Positions 7,895 to 15,446 of a stretch of DNA of 33,473 bases are shown here, piece after piece. The position numbers and the translations under genes are program-made. The stretch covers positions 1-33,473 of the forward strand of contig NZ_LWBU01000377.1 of NCBI RefSeq assembly GCF_001646665.1. Reading direction: 5' to 3'. Positions within the stretch are counted from its first letter, which is position 1. Each line of letters opens with the position of its first letter. The stretch is from Streptomyces noursei. Lineage in GTDB: Bacteria; Actinomycetota; Actinomycetes; Streptomycetales; Streptomycetaceae. Under the pieces are notes generated by a model. It was not told the DNA's origin, did no database searches, and saw nothing but the letters and a program-made list of their open reading frames with translations.

Positions 7895-8110
7895 GACCAC
7901 AGACCCTTCCCCATGAAAGGCACCATCTCAACTGGCTTTCGGCAACGATGACCAGCGCTCGAAGCCAGGCAGCATTGGACCCCGAAAGCCAGCACTCAGC
8001 AGCCGTAGGGGTGGGTGTGTAGGTCGGCCTGGTCCAGTCGGGACGAGAACCGCTCGGCTGGTCGGGGTGGGAGACTCAGTTGGGACGTGACGATCTAGGG
8101 AGTTCAAAGG

Positions 8111-8833
8111 ATGGCAGCAGGTGCCCTCGACGGACCGGTTTCGGCAGCAGCCCCACGTGGGCAACAGGTCCTCGACCGCCTGAACCAGGCAATCGACGCC
8201 CAGCGCCCACTGGCGTGCAAGAGCATCGCCCGTGCCCGCTGGCGGAAGCCGGAAGCGACACCAGCACAGCTAATCCGCGAGCTGGAGTGGAAGTACATCA
8301 GGGCCTTTGCCGGGAGAGGCGCCGTAACTGGAGCAGCTGCGGCCACGCCTGGTCTCAGCACGGGATCCGTTTCGGCAGGCGAGGCTCTCTCGTCTCTTCA
8401 TCTGAGCGCCCTCTTCGCGCTCTCAGTCGCCGAAGTCCACGGAGTCCCCCACGACGAGGATGAGCGCCTGCGAATGATCGTGGGGGGAATCGTGCTGGAC
8501 GGGATCGGCTCAGCCACCATTCCCAGGGTCGCTGCGCGTACCGGACGACACTGGGGACGTCAGGCGGTCGCCAAGGTGTCTGTCGCCACGGTGCATCAGA
8601 TCAACGGCGTGATGGGACCGAACTTCGTCACGAAGTACGGAACCAAGGATGGAATCGTCGTGCTCAGCCAAGTAGCACCGCTCGGTTTTGGCGCCATGAT
8701 TGGTGGTGGCGCCAACGCAGCTCTCGCTGCTCTGCACGTGTGGGCCGCTCGTCGTGCATTTGGCCCACCCCCGACGTCGTGGCCATCGCCTACGTCCGGT
8801 ACGCCGCTCAGGTCCGAGGACTCGCTCGGCTGA
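8111..8833 (+). CDS. EcsC-like hypothetical protein
   Basis: The 240-residue protein starts with ATG 8111 after GGAGTTCAAAGG. Segments recalling actinobacterial EcsC-type proteins are a glycine/alanine-rich stretch (GAVTGAAAATPGLSTG), SALFALSVAEVHGVPHDEDERLRM and the C-terminal GPNFVTKYGTKDG then PLGFGAMIGGGANAALA, which could form membrane-associated hairpins. Function in this family is not established. The tail after AARRAFGPPP is low in family character, and one extra C in the C-run at about 8766-8771 would switch to a frame that stays open to 8994, so a 3' frameshift is possible. It stands alone between two opposite-strand genes. Confidence 0.65.
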   Translation: MAAGALDGPVSAAAPRGQQVLDRLNQAIDAQRPLACKSIARARWRKPEATPAQLIRELEWKYIRAFAGRGAVTGAAAATPGLSTGSVSAGEALSSLHLSALFALSVAEVHGVPHDEDERLRMIVGGIVLDGIGSATIPRVAARTGRHWGRQAVAKVSVATVHQINGVMGPNFVTKYGTKDGIVVLSQVAPLGFGAMIGGGANAALAALHVWAARRAFGPPPTSWPSPTSGTPLRSEDSLG

Positions 8834-9035
8834 CCCCCGGTGCGCTTGAAGCGCGCCAGAGCCGATTCCGGTGGCGGAGCCAGCCACCACGTCGAACGCA
8901 CTGGCCCCCTGGAGTCGGATGGCGGGCGAAGCCAACCGGAAGCAGCTGCGCAGCGCCGGGAAGGGACGGCGCTCCCCGCTCGCCGTGCTGGTGAAGTCGA
9001 CCGCCCCGGCCTGACCCGAGCTTCTGTTCGTCGAT

Positions 9036-9070
9036 GCCGCCTCTCCCCCGTGTTCGGCGAGAGAGGCGGC
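9036..9070. terminator. Hairpin between convergent genes
   Basis: GCCGCCTCTC 9036-9045 pairs perfectly with GAGAGGCGGC 9061-9070 around a 15-nt loop. It lies just past the stop of the replication-relaxation gene and beyond the end of the convergent EcsC-like gene. There is no T-run, as is common for terminators in high-GC actinomycetes. Confidence 0.55.
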
Positions 9071-9084
9071 GTCGCCGTGTGTGG

Positions 9085-10599
9085 TCAGCTGGGGCGGCGG
9101 AAGAGACCGCGGAGCTTGCCCGGCTCCTCGTCGTGCTGCGGCTTCGGCGGCGCGGCGGCCTCGAGGCGGGCGGCTTCGGCGGCGGCTTCCTCGCGGGCGA
9201 CGTCGTCGGCGCTGCACGGGCCGCACACCGACAGTTCCCGGGCCTTCCAGGCAGTTCCCGCGGTGGTCTCCTCCCAGCGCTCGTCCGTGAACTTCCGCCC
9301 GCACCGCTTGCACACCGGCCGCCGCGCCTCCCGCTCAGCGGCACGGCGCCGCTCGTCCTCCGCTTTGGCGCGGGCGTATTGGCGGCGGTAGAGAGCGTCG
9401 CCGTCGGGGTTGTCGAGCGCGTCCGTCAGGGTCTGCTCCCCGGTCCGTCCCAGGCGCCGCCACACCGCCGCATTGGCGCCGTGCTCCTGGAGCTGCTCCA
9501 GGGTGGTGACGACCACGGGCACCGCCTGGCGGTAGTCCCTCGCGGTGACCGCCTTCTCGTAGAGGGTGTCGTACCGGCGCGGCGCCCAGTAGCGGCGGCC
9601 GGCCTCCTCCAGCACAGCGACCGTGGTGGCGACCTTCGCCTCGGTGGTGTCCGCGAACACGAACGCCACCGGCACCAGGCCCTCCCGGCCGGTCGGTGGG
9701 TAGACCCGGCGCCACAGCCGCAGCTCGTGATCGACGTCCTCGATCGCGGCCGGCCGGGAGCGGACCAGGTCCACGGTGCCTTTGGCCGCGTCCTTGGGCA
9801 GCAGCCGGCCCCACTCCCAGTACCGGCGCAACTTCTGCACCAGGTCGTGCGCGTCCTCGGAGCGGCGGTCGATCTCCAGCAGCATCACCGGCACCCCGGC
9901 CGCCGGCGCCCGCACCACCAGGTCCGCCCGCTGCACGTACCCGTCCGCGAGGCGGTGACCGATCTCCGTTTGAAAGCCGAGCCGGTGGCCGATCCCGGCA
10001 CGGTGGAGTTCGGCGGCCGTCGAGGTGACCGCCGCCGCGTGGTCGTCGTAACTGGTGCCGAGCAGCTTCCCGGTGACCGGGTAGTACTTCTCCTCACGCA
10101 GCGCCGAGATGCGTATGCCCTTCGGCTCCAGCAGCCGCTTCGCCTCGCCGTGTCCGCGCTTCGTCAGCACCCACACCTGCCGCTGGTCCTCCCGTACCAA
10201 CTCGATCCTCACCAGGCGGTGGTCCTGAAGATCCAGGAGGTTGTCTCGCGTGAGCTTGTCGTGCTTGTTGTCCGGACGGGTCAGCTTCCACAACTGATCG
10301 GGCGTCGCCCTCTGGAAGATCCCCAGTGCTTGCAGGAGCTCCCGGCGCCTGGGCCCGGTCGAGTTCTTCCTGTGCTTGGGACGCCTTGCTACATCTACAC
10401 GAGGGTTGTCGGACCTGCGTCGACCCCCCTTGCGCCGGGCCTGACCTGCGGGAACGCCCGGCCGCTGAGGGCGGGGCGCGGAGGGGGTGATGGAGGGGTC
10501 CATGGAGGGGGTCTGTCCGGGCTGGTCAAGATGCTGCTCGGGGTCGTCTGCGGGCACAGGACGCTCCTGAAGGTGGGGCGGGCCGATCCCGCCATTCAC
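9085..10599 (-). CDS. Replication-relaxation family protein
   Basis: The 504-residue protein has a disordered Pro/Arg-rich start, a winged-helix region (about 80-150: RRELLQALGIFQRATPDQLW ... LVREDQRQVWVLTKRG), a nuclease-like middle with YVQRADLVVRAPAAGVPVML then LEIDRRSEDAHDLVQKLRRY, and a C-terminal zinc ribbon (CKRCGRKF ... CGPC) followed by an acidic/alanine tail. This matches the replication-relaxation proteins of Streptomyces plasmids and integrative elements, thought to act in plasmid replication or transfer. The start (ATG 10599, preceded by AAGGTG) is the first of several possible; Met at 10503 has no clear ribosome-binding site. It sits alone, ending at a hairpin. Confidence 0.82.
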   Translation of the reverse strand: MNGGIGPPHLQERPVPADDPEQHLDQPGQTPSMDPSITPSAPRPQRPGVPAGQARRKGGRRRSDNPRVDVARRPKHRKNSTGPRRRELLQALGIFQRATPDQLWKLTRPDNKHDKLTRDNLLDLQDHRLVRIELVREDQRQVWVLTKRGHGEAKRLLEPKGIRISALREEKYYPVTGKLLGTSYDDHAAAVTSTAAELHRAGIGHRLGFQTEIGHRLADGYVQRADLVVRAPAAGVPVMLLEIDRRSEDAHDLVQKLRRYWEWGRLLPKDAAKGTVDLVRSRPAAIEDVDHELRLWRRVYPPTGREGLVPVAFVFADTTEAKVATTVAVLEEAGRRYWAPRRYDTLYEKAVTARDYRQAVPVVVTTLEQLQEHGANAAVWRRLGRTGEQTLTDALDNPDGDALYRRQYARAKAEDERRRAAEREARRPVCKRCGRKFTDERWEETTAGTAWKARELSVCGPCSADDVAREEAAAEAARLEAAAPPKPQHDEEPGKLRGLFRRPS

Positions 10600-10812
10600 C
10601 TTCTACAGGTGCGGAATACGGGCTCCGTGTGACGCCGGCCTCGGAGAACCCCTCCACCGTGACCGCATCGTGATCAGTCGGAAGGGTGTCCCGTGACAGT
10701 GAACTTGGACCGCCTGCCATCGAAGCTGCACGGATCGACCGGGTATGGACGCGTGCACCGGGCATCCGGAAGGCGGGCCGTAATCAGTCACCAAGGATGG
10801 GACGGAAACGAC

Positions 10813-10938
10813 ATGTCACACATGCAGCTCTTGGCTAAGGGAGCGGGTCAGGGCTCCCCGCCCTTCTGGATCATCGCCATCGTTTTGATCGTCATCGTTG
10901 GAATGGCGTTTCTGGTGACAAGGGCACGCCGGAGATAG
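10813..10938 (+). CDS. Small single-span membrane protein (41 aa)
   Basis: ATG 10813 follows GGGACGGAAACGAC and gives a 41-residue peptide: a short Gly/Ser-rich start, one transmembrane helix (FWIIAIVLIVIVGMAFLV) and a positively charged TRARRR end, so the C-terminus should face the cytoplasm. The frame is open upstream to GTG 10693, but the added residues look non-coding. Small membrane peptides of this shape are common in Streptomyces. No function can be assigned. Confidence 0.6.
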   Translation: MSHMQLLAKGAGQGSPPFWIIAIVLIVIVGMAFLVTRARRR

Positions 10939-11774
10939 CACGCGGTGCTCGGGGCCGTCCAGTTCCGATGGCGATCGGTCCGACTTCGATGTCAGAGGAC
11001 ACCGGACAGGGGAGAGTCCTCCCCCGTCAGCGGCCGGACTCTGTCCACAGGCCCGCAGTTCGAGGGTTCCTTCGAGGCCGCCGCGATCAGCGAGGCGGCC
11101 CGACGATGAGGAGCACCCATGCCCGAGAACACCGTGACCGCGCCGCTCGCCCCGATGGAGCCGGCGCACCGCACCACCGCGTAGCCGCACCTCCGAGACG
11201 GCGATGGTGCGGTCCAGCGCGCACTCCTGGCGCACCACCGCACCATCGCGGTGCGTTCCACCGCGCCGCACCGCACGGGGCGCGCGCCACGGCCGGGCGG
11301 GCACCGCTACCACACACCCCCTTGACCGCGACCTGATTGCAAACAAGGGGTGTAGCGGAGCCGACAAGGGGATCGGTGCGCGCCCGGCCTCACCCGGACA
11401 AGGGGCTGGTCGGCGGCGGGCGCACCGGTGCGGTGCGGTGCATGGGGTGCGGCGTACCGGTGCGCGAGAGTGCCGGACATCGTCGGGTGGTGCGGCGCGC
11501 CGGGGGCGGTGGCGCACCATCTCGGTGCGCACCACGGTGGAGTCCATCGTCGTCTGGCGCACCGGAGTGGAGCCCACTCGGTGGAGGCCACCCGATTGGC
11601 TGCGTAGGTCATCTCCAGGAACAGTTGTTTGCGGCTTCCAGGAACGCTTCACGATCGCCGACGTCCGGAATGCAGGCGAGAAATAGAAACACCCGCCACG
11701 GGAGCCTACGAGTGCTGCTGGCGTATGGGACCGGCACGATCGGCGGCCAGGACGCAGGCCGTGGTCCTCCTCGG
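10939..11774. other. Gene-free, repeat-rich stretch
   Basis: About 830 bp without a convincing gene; the long frames here are Arg/Pro-rich shadows. The stretch holds many GTGCG/CGCAC motifs on both strands between about 11160 and 11560, a perfect 13-bp inverted repeat (GCGATGGTGCGGT 11201-11213 with its complement at 11237-11249), an interrupted inverted repeat (CGCTAC 11306-11311 with GTAGCG 11352-11357, and CCCCTTG with CAAGGGG between them), three ACAAGGGG copies (11343, 11364, 11398) and a 14-bp periodic array. It may be a replication or partition locus. Confidence 0.6.
11560..11598. repeat. 14-bp periodic array, copy A
   Basis: Units beginning at 11560 (CACCGGAGTGG), 11574 (CCACTCGGTGG) and 11588 (CCACCCGATTG) are spaced 14 bp. 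The central unit is an 11-bp near-palindrome. A second array of the same unit and period lies at 12564-12605. Confidence 0.55.
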
Positions 11775-12245
11775 TCAGCGGTTGTTGGGGCTCAGTAGCG
11801 TGGCGGCCGCAGCGACGAAGGCCACGGACGCTTCCTTGGCCGCATGCCGCCGGGCGTCCAGCTCCGTACGGCCGGTGGCCTTGCGCAGTGCGTACGTGGC
11901 ATCTGCGGCCTGCTGGGCGGGGCCGGCCAGTTCAGGGACCAGGACCTGAAGGCGGATGTGGGGCGCTGTGATCGCCGCCCGAGTGTCGTGGGACCTCGTC
12001 TGGGCCTCCAGCTGATGCTCGGTGCCTGTCTCGGTCAGGGCCAGACGCTCTCGGTGGAACATCGCCGAGCGGTGCGCGTCCAGGGCGGCAGCGAAGTCGG
12101 TGACGGCGCCGAGCTGGTCCTGGCGGTGGCTGTCAGCGCGCTGCTCAGCGCGCGCGGTGCGTGCCGAACGGTGCTGGAGGAGTCCGGCGGTCAGGGCACC
12201 GGCGAGGGTGCCGAGTACGGCAACGATCGAAGGCCATATGAACAT
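11775..12245 (-). CDS. Hypothetical protein with N-terminal membrane anchor
   Basis: The 156-residue protein starts at ATG 12245 behind GAAAGGA. The first 25 residues form one hydrophobic segment (PSIVAVLGTLAGALTAGLL) followed by a basic stretch HRSARTARAEQRAD; the rest is a long charged, alanine-rich helix likely to be a coiled coil in the cytoplasm. Small proteins of this layout recur on Streptomyces plasmids and mobile elements, but I know no function. It lies between two copies of the 14-bp repeat array, which might regulate it or its surroundings. Confidence 0.7.
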   Translation of the reverse strand: MFIWPSIVAVLGTLAGALTAGLLQHRSARTARAEQRADSHRQDQLGAVTDFAAALDAHRSAMFHRERLALTETGTEHQLEAQTRSHDTRAAITAPHIRLQVLVPELAGPAQQAADATYALRKATGRTELDARRHAAKEASVAFVAAAATLLSPNNR

Positions 12246-12330
12246 CAGGTGTTGGGTCCTTTCGGGTAGTCGGTTTCGGTGGTCAGGGCGGTGGACAGCA
12301 AGGTACGCGGCGGCGACTTCGGTGGCCGGG

Positions 12331-12567
12331 TTACGCCTGCGGCGCTCCGGACCTACCCCGGCGGTCAGTCTTCGCGGCTTGGGTCAGCGATAAGTCCGGG
12401 CCCATGATCACCTGCTCTGAGCCGACCAGCACACGGGACGGCTGGAAGCAATTAGCGGCACGCTTCCAGAACTCAGCAACACGTTTCTTGTCGCTGGCGG
12501 ACCGTTCCCAGCGGTGACCAACAAACGTTGCTGGCTCCCGGCGACAAAACCACCCGATGGAGCCCAC
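12331..12567 (-). CDS. Doubtful 78-aa ORF in a lower-GC stretch
   Basis: This frame (RWERSASDKKRVAEFWKRA then ANCFQPSRVLVGSEQVIMGP) has amino-acid composition compatible with a protein but weaker third-position GC than its neighbours, and its ATG lies inside the 14-bp repeat array. It could instead be regulatory DNA upstream of the membrane-anchored gene. I do not recognise it. Confidence 0.25.
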   Translation of the reverse strand: MGSIGWFCRREPATFVGHRWERSASDKKRVAEFWKRAANCFQPSRVLVGSEQVIMGPDLSLTQAAKTDRRGRSGAPQA

Positions 12568-12605
12568 TGAGTAGAAGCCACCGAGTGGAGGCCACTCAGT
12601 GGACG
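12564..12605. repeat. 14-bp periodic array, copy B
   Basis: Three tandem 14-bp units start at 12564 (CCACTGAGTAG), 12578 (CCACCGAGTGG) and 12592 (CCACTCAGTGG), each followed by a three-base spacer (AAG, AGG, ACG). The third unit is nearly palindromic, and CCACTGAG 12564-12571 is the exact complement of CTCAGTGG 12595-12602. The same unit and period occur at 11560-11598. Such phased near-palindromes suit a dimeric DNA-binding protein such as a partition or Kor-type repressor. Confidence 0.65.
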
Positions 12606-12631
12606 GTGTCCGGCATCGTCACCACAGCCAG
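12604..12631. repeat. 28-bp exact repeat, first copy
   Basis: These 28 bases are identical to 13971-13998. On the minus strand the element spans an LW-stop end of one frame and the VTMPDT start of the next (overlapping at GTGA). In this copy the downstream frame stops after eight codons, so it is a truncated duplicate of the junction at 13992. Confidence 0.8.
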
Positions 12632-12635
12632 GCGC

Positions 12636-13270
12636 CTAGAGACTGGCTGGTGAGCCGGGCCCGGGTGGAGAGGAGGCCGCGGCGTGCGCGCTCGCCGCCG
12701 CCGACCCGACACGGTGGAGCGCGCCGGCGCAGTCGAGGACATGGCTGCCTCCCTCGAGGTCCTGGCCGGCGCTCTCGCTCAGCTCGACCCGGTCGACGAA
12801 GGCGCGGACCAGCTCGTGCGCCTAGGCAGTCGGCACTTCCTCTCTCCACGTCTGCGTCCAGTACGGCTCGCAGTACAGGTCGAAAACGTGTCCGCTCGTG
12901 GTGGTGCCCCGGTGCCGGGCGTGCGGCTGCACGTGCCGGGCCTCGGCTTCCAGGTGAAAATCGGCCACCGCGGCGTGGAACCGCAGCGCAAGTGTCCGCT
13001 CCTCACGGCAGCGGCCGCATTCCGGCCGATGCGCCACGACCTCCTGGCGCCGCAGCGTGAGCTCCGGGATGTTCTTTCCTCCAAGGTGTTGAAGTTGGAG
13101 TCGGAGCTGGTAGCTGACCTGCGGTGTAGGTCGATCGAGACGCTCGATGACTTCTGGTACGCCCTGGCTGAGCCTTGCGGTTCGGTCTGAACACGGAAGC
13201 CTGGCAGGACACCATCCAGGCGCGGGGCATCTCCGAGGTCCTCGACGGCTGCGACGCCTTGCTCAAGCAC
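12636..13270 (-). pseudogene. Broken hypothetical gene with one Cys pair
   Basis: A minus-strand gene with strong third-position GC can be pieced together. The first part (MLEQGVAAVEDLGDAPRLDG from 13270) loses its frame near 13155; the next frame continues EVIERLDRPTPQVSYQLRLQ, KNIPELTLRRQEVVAHRPEC with GRCREERTLALRF, then FDLYCEPYWTQTW. An in-frame TAG at 12822-12824 interrupts it, after which AHELVRAFVDRVELSESAG and VLDCAGALHRVGSAAA run to the stop at 12636. CGRC could be half of a zinc site. One frameshift and one nonsense change are needed. I do not recognise the family. Confidence 0.5.
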
Positions 13271-13419
13271 GAGGCCCCAGCGATTGGAAAGACGTCGAGG
13301 ACGGCGGGGAGCGCGGCGCAGCGGCGGTCAAGCGATGGCACGGCAGCGCCCCCTTGGATCGGCCGCTCGCCGGCGTCGCGTCCGTTTCCGAGCCGAACCG
13401 GGCCGTTGCGGGGTAGTGC

Positions 13420-13626
13420 TCAGCGGTGATGTCCGCTCTCGCCTCGCCGCAGGAAGGCCTGAGCTTCGGCGGCCCGGGCTTCGCTGCGGTGCTGCTGGAG
13501 CCGCACAGCCGCGTCACGTTCGATGAGTTGGCCGTCGCGATTCTCCGTGTGCGGCCTGCGGTCCCGTCGGACGAGTATCACAACAAGCACCGCCGCGACA
13601 ACACCGACACCGACCAACAGCCCCAC
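13420..13626 (-). CDS. Small single-span membrane protein
   Basis: The 68-residue peptide starts with GTG 13626, nine bases after GAGGGGG (GTG 13632 is closer than ideal). It has one N-terminal transmembrane helix (GLLVGVGVVAAVLVVILV), a basic stop-transfer RRDRRP and a charged helical tail with QQHRSEARAAEAQAFLRR. It lies between two plasmid-like hypothetical loci. No function is known. Confidence 0.5.
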   Translation of the reverse strand: MGLLVGVGVVAAVLVVILVRRDRRPHTENRDGQLIERDAAVRLQQHRSEARAAEAQAFLRRGESGHHR

Positions 13627-13674
13627 AGCCACCGCCCCCTCGATGAATACCCCAGCCCAGCACGCTACACGTCG

Positions 13675-13992
13675 TCAGCTTTTCGCAAGGTCAAGCATGC
13701 GCGCGGCCATCCCCACACTCGCCCGGTACGCCCCCTGAGATATGGCGTATATCCGGAGGCGGGGCCGGCCCGCGACCATGTGGGCCCGACGGCGGCAGTT
13801 CCCGAAACGGCACGAGGCTTCGCGCGTCCGCAGGCCCAGATCAACAGGACGCGGGCTGCCAGCCGCGCACCGATTCGGCCACGCGGCCAGGGCGGCGCAG
13901 GTGGCATACGAGCGGGGTTCACCACCCGCCCGGTTGCCGGGGCGGCACGCAACCAGTACGCAGAAAGCCCCGGTGTCCGGCATCGTCACCAC
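13675..13992 (-). CDS. Hypothetical Cys-rich protein (105 aa)
   Basis: The frame opens with GTG GTG ACG ATG (13992-13981); either GTG or the ATG at 13983 may be the start, and it overlaps the stop of an upstream frame. The protein contains YATCAALAAWPNRCAAG, a CRFGNCRRRAHM motif and an arginine-rich RPRLRIYAISQGAYRASVGM end. Codon use is fairly GC-biased at third positions. The first bases are duplicated exactly at 12604-12631. I cannot name the family; the Cys pattern hints at metal binding but is not decisive. Confidence 0.4.
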   Translation of the reverse strand: MVTMPDTGAFCVLVACRPGNRAGGEPRSYATCAALAAWPNRCAAGSPRPVDLGLRTREASCRFGNCRRRAHMVAGRPRLRIYAISQGAYRASVGMAARMLDLAKS

Positions 13993-13998
13993 AGCCAG
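13971..13998. repeat. 28-bp exact repeat, second copy
   Basis: Identical to 12604-12631. Here it covers the start of the 105-aa frame (VTMPDTG) and the WLW-stop end of the frame upstream of it. Confidence 0.8.
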
Positions 13999-14196
13999 CC
14001 GGTGGAGCGCCGCACCCGGACAAGCGCGCGGCCGCGTTGCCGATCCGGTACTGCCGGAACGGGGCCGGAGGGACTACCGGCGGCGAGGCGGCGTCGTCCG
14101 GCGGCCTGGGCTCGCTTCCGCTGCCTGCCCAGTTCCGCCCGCCGCCTTTGACTTCGGCTTCCGGGGCCGCTCCCACACCAGCTGCCACCCGGTATC

Positions 14197-14238
14197 GAGT
14201 CCCGGTCCGCTTGCTGAGCCGCAAGCGGACCGGGACTC
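14197..14238. repeat. Perfect 17-bp inverted repeat
   Basis: GAGTCCCGGTCCGCTTG (14197-14213) and its exact complement (14222-14238) flank an 8-nt loop. This is the strongest hairpin in the 10-15 kb part. No T-run follows on either side; it may be a bidirectional terminator. It sits where a regulator-like reading frame breaks off, so it may also mark a rearrangement. Confidence 0.75.
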
Positions 14239-14268
14239 CGTACGCGCGGGCCCGTCTTGCCGCGAGGT

Positions 14269-14325
14269 TGTCTTCGTGAGCCGACCGTCACTGTGCTGCG
14301 GCTTGCCGGTCAGGAGCCTGCCCAT
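14269..14325 (-). pseudogene. N-terminal fragment of a small regulator-like gene
   Basis: ATG 14325 starts MGRLLTGKPQHSDGRLTKT, which I recall as the typical opening of a Streptomyces plasmid HTH family in which LTKT is followed by a helix-turn-helix. Here the sequence diverges at once and runs into the 17-bp inverted repeat, so only the start remains. This is recognition from memory of one motif. Confidence 0.3.
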
Positions 14326-14553
14326 GACCGCACGAAGCTGGTTGTCGGCGCACGACCGGGCTGGGAAGCAACCGGCCGCTGGGCCACGGCAGCCGGGGGC
14401 GGGACGGGTTCTGGCCGAGCGGGCGCATGTGCGCGTATTCGTTCCCCCGTTCCACTCGTACCGGCGGAGGTGGGGGTTGATGACCAGTCCCCCGGTCAGG
14501 TCGAAGGTGTCGAACCCTGCGGTGGTGCGGACGGTGACTGCTCGAAGTTCGAG
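14326..14553. other. Region without a supported gene
   Basis: Long frames on both strands are Arg/Pro-rich shadows. A short minus-strand stretch near 14455-14535 (GFDTFDLTGGLVINPHLRRY) looks protein-like but has no start and no continuing frame, so it may be debris of another lost gene. Confidence 0.4.
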
Positions 14554-15276
14554 TCAGCCGCTCGGAGAAGGGATGGAACAAGGCGCGGTACGCTGTTCCA
14601 GTCCTGCCTGCGCCGAGGCCAGGGTCTCAGCGGCGAACAGGTTGGTGTCGCCGGGCAAGTGCTGCCCCGGGCGCAGAAACCGCTGGCTGCCCTGTTCGTC
14701 GCGCACCGCGCGGTACCCGGCGTCCGTCAGCCGCTGTGCGATCTTCCGGCGGCGGATCGCGCCCACCTGGAACGCCACGGTGAAGAGCAGCGCGACCGCC
14801 CCGCCGGAGGCGATTGCTTCGACCGGCGATGTGTCGATGAGCAGGAGGAGGGTCAGGACCGCGCAGGCGAGGTAGCTGCCCACCTTCTGGCTCCGGTTGG
14901 CTACGTACTGGGCCATGACGTCGAAGGCGATGAGGTCCTTCAGCACAGCCACGGCAGCGACCGCTTCGGGCAGCGGCTTCAGCGAGCCTTGCCGCAGCCC
15001 TGGCACTGTCCCGCGGTTGCCCGCCTGTGGATGGGCGGTGATGGTGGCCGCCTCGCGGACACGCGCGTCGGGCTGTGGGTCCCGGTACATCCGGACCTGG
15101 ACAAGCGAGTTCTTGAACCCGGTCCTGTACGCCATGCCGTACGTGTAGCCGTACTGCTCCGCCACGTGCGCCATGGCGGCCGCCTTCCGCGTGGTGCCCT
15201 GGGGGGCGATCTCGACGATGTCCTGCTGACGGGCGATCTGCTGGAGCATCCCCGCTATGTGACGTTCTACGGACAT
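14554..15276 (-). CDS. Hypothetical two-TM membrane protein
   Basis: The 240-residue protein starts at ATG 15276 (MSVERHIAGMLQQIARQQDI). A soluble N-terminal half (GTTRKAAAMAHVAEQYGYTY, RTGFKNSLVQVRMYRDPQPD) is followed by two adjacent transmembrane helices (about 131-148 and 153-173) and a basic C-terminal segment RRRKIAQRLTDAGYRAVRDE. The conserved-looking N-terminal region and short hairpin suggest a membrane-anchored protein with both ends in the cytoplasm. I know of similar hypothetical proteins in Streptomyces but no function. Frames starting further upstream (15324) lack support. Confidence 0.7.
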   Translation of the reverse strand: MSVERHIAGMLQQIARQQDIVEIAPQGTTRKAAAMAHVAEQYGYTYGMAYRTGFKNSLVQVRMYRDPQPDARVREAATITAHPQAGNRGTVPGLRQGSLKPLPEAVAAVAVLKDLIAFDVMAQYVANRSQKVGSYLACAVLTLLLLIDTSPVEAIASGGAVALLFTVAFQVGAIRRRKIAQRLTDAGYRAVRDEQGSQRFLRPGQHLPGDTNLFAAETLASAQAGLEQRTAPCSIPSPSG

Positions 15277-15446
15277 CCTGTTCCCCACCCCCTGGAACCC
15301 TGCGCCTCGGGCCGACCGCCGCACAGCCTAGTAGCGCTGGTCCATGTTCTTCACCACCAGACCCTCGACGCCGGAAAGGACCGTCCAGTCCTCCCACCCC
15401 GGTCCTCTTCGCCACCCACTCACACCCGACTGCCGGATGGCTCGGT

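Noticed and set aside
11160..11600. CRISPR array
   Set aside because: The repeats are short, irregular and palindromic; there are no constant-length repeats with unique spacers and no cas genes.
10816..11652. 278-codon minus frame across the repeat region
   Set aside because: It covers the 41-aa membrane gene antisense and the GTGCG repeats; Arg/Pro-rich and without a ribosome-binding site.
12684..13190. 168-codon plus ORF
   Set aside because: Codon bias and residues (Cys pair, WTQTW) favour the minus-strand pseudogene in the same place.
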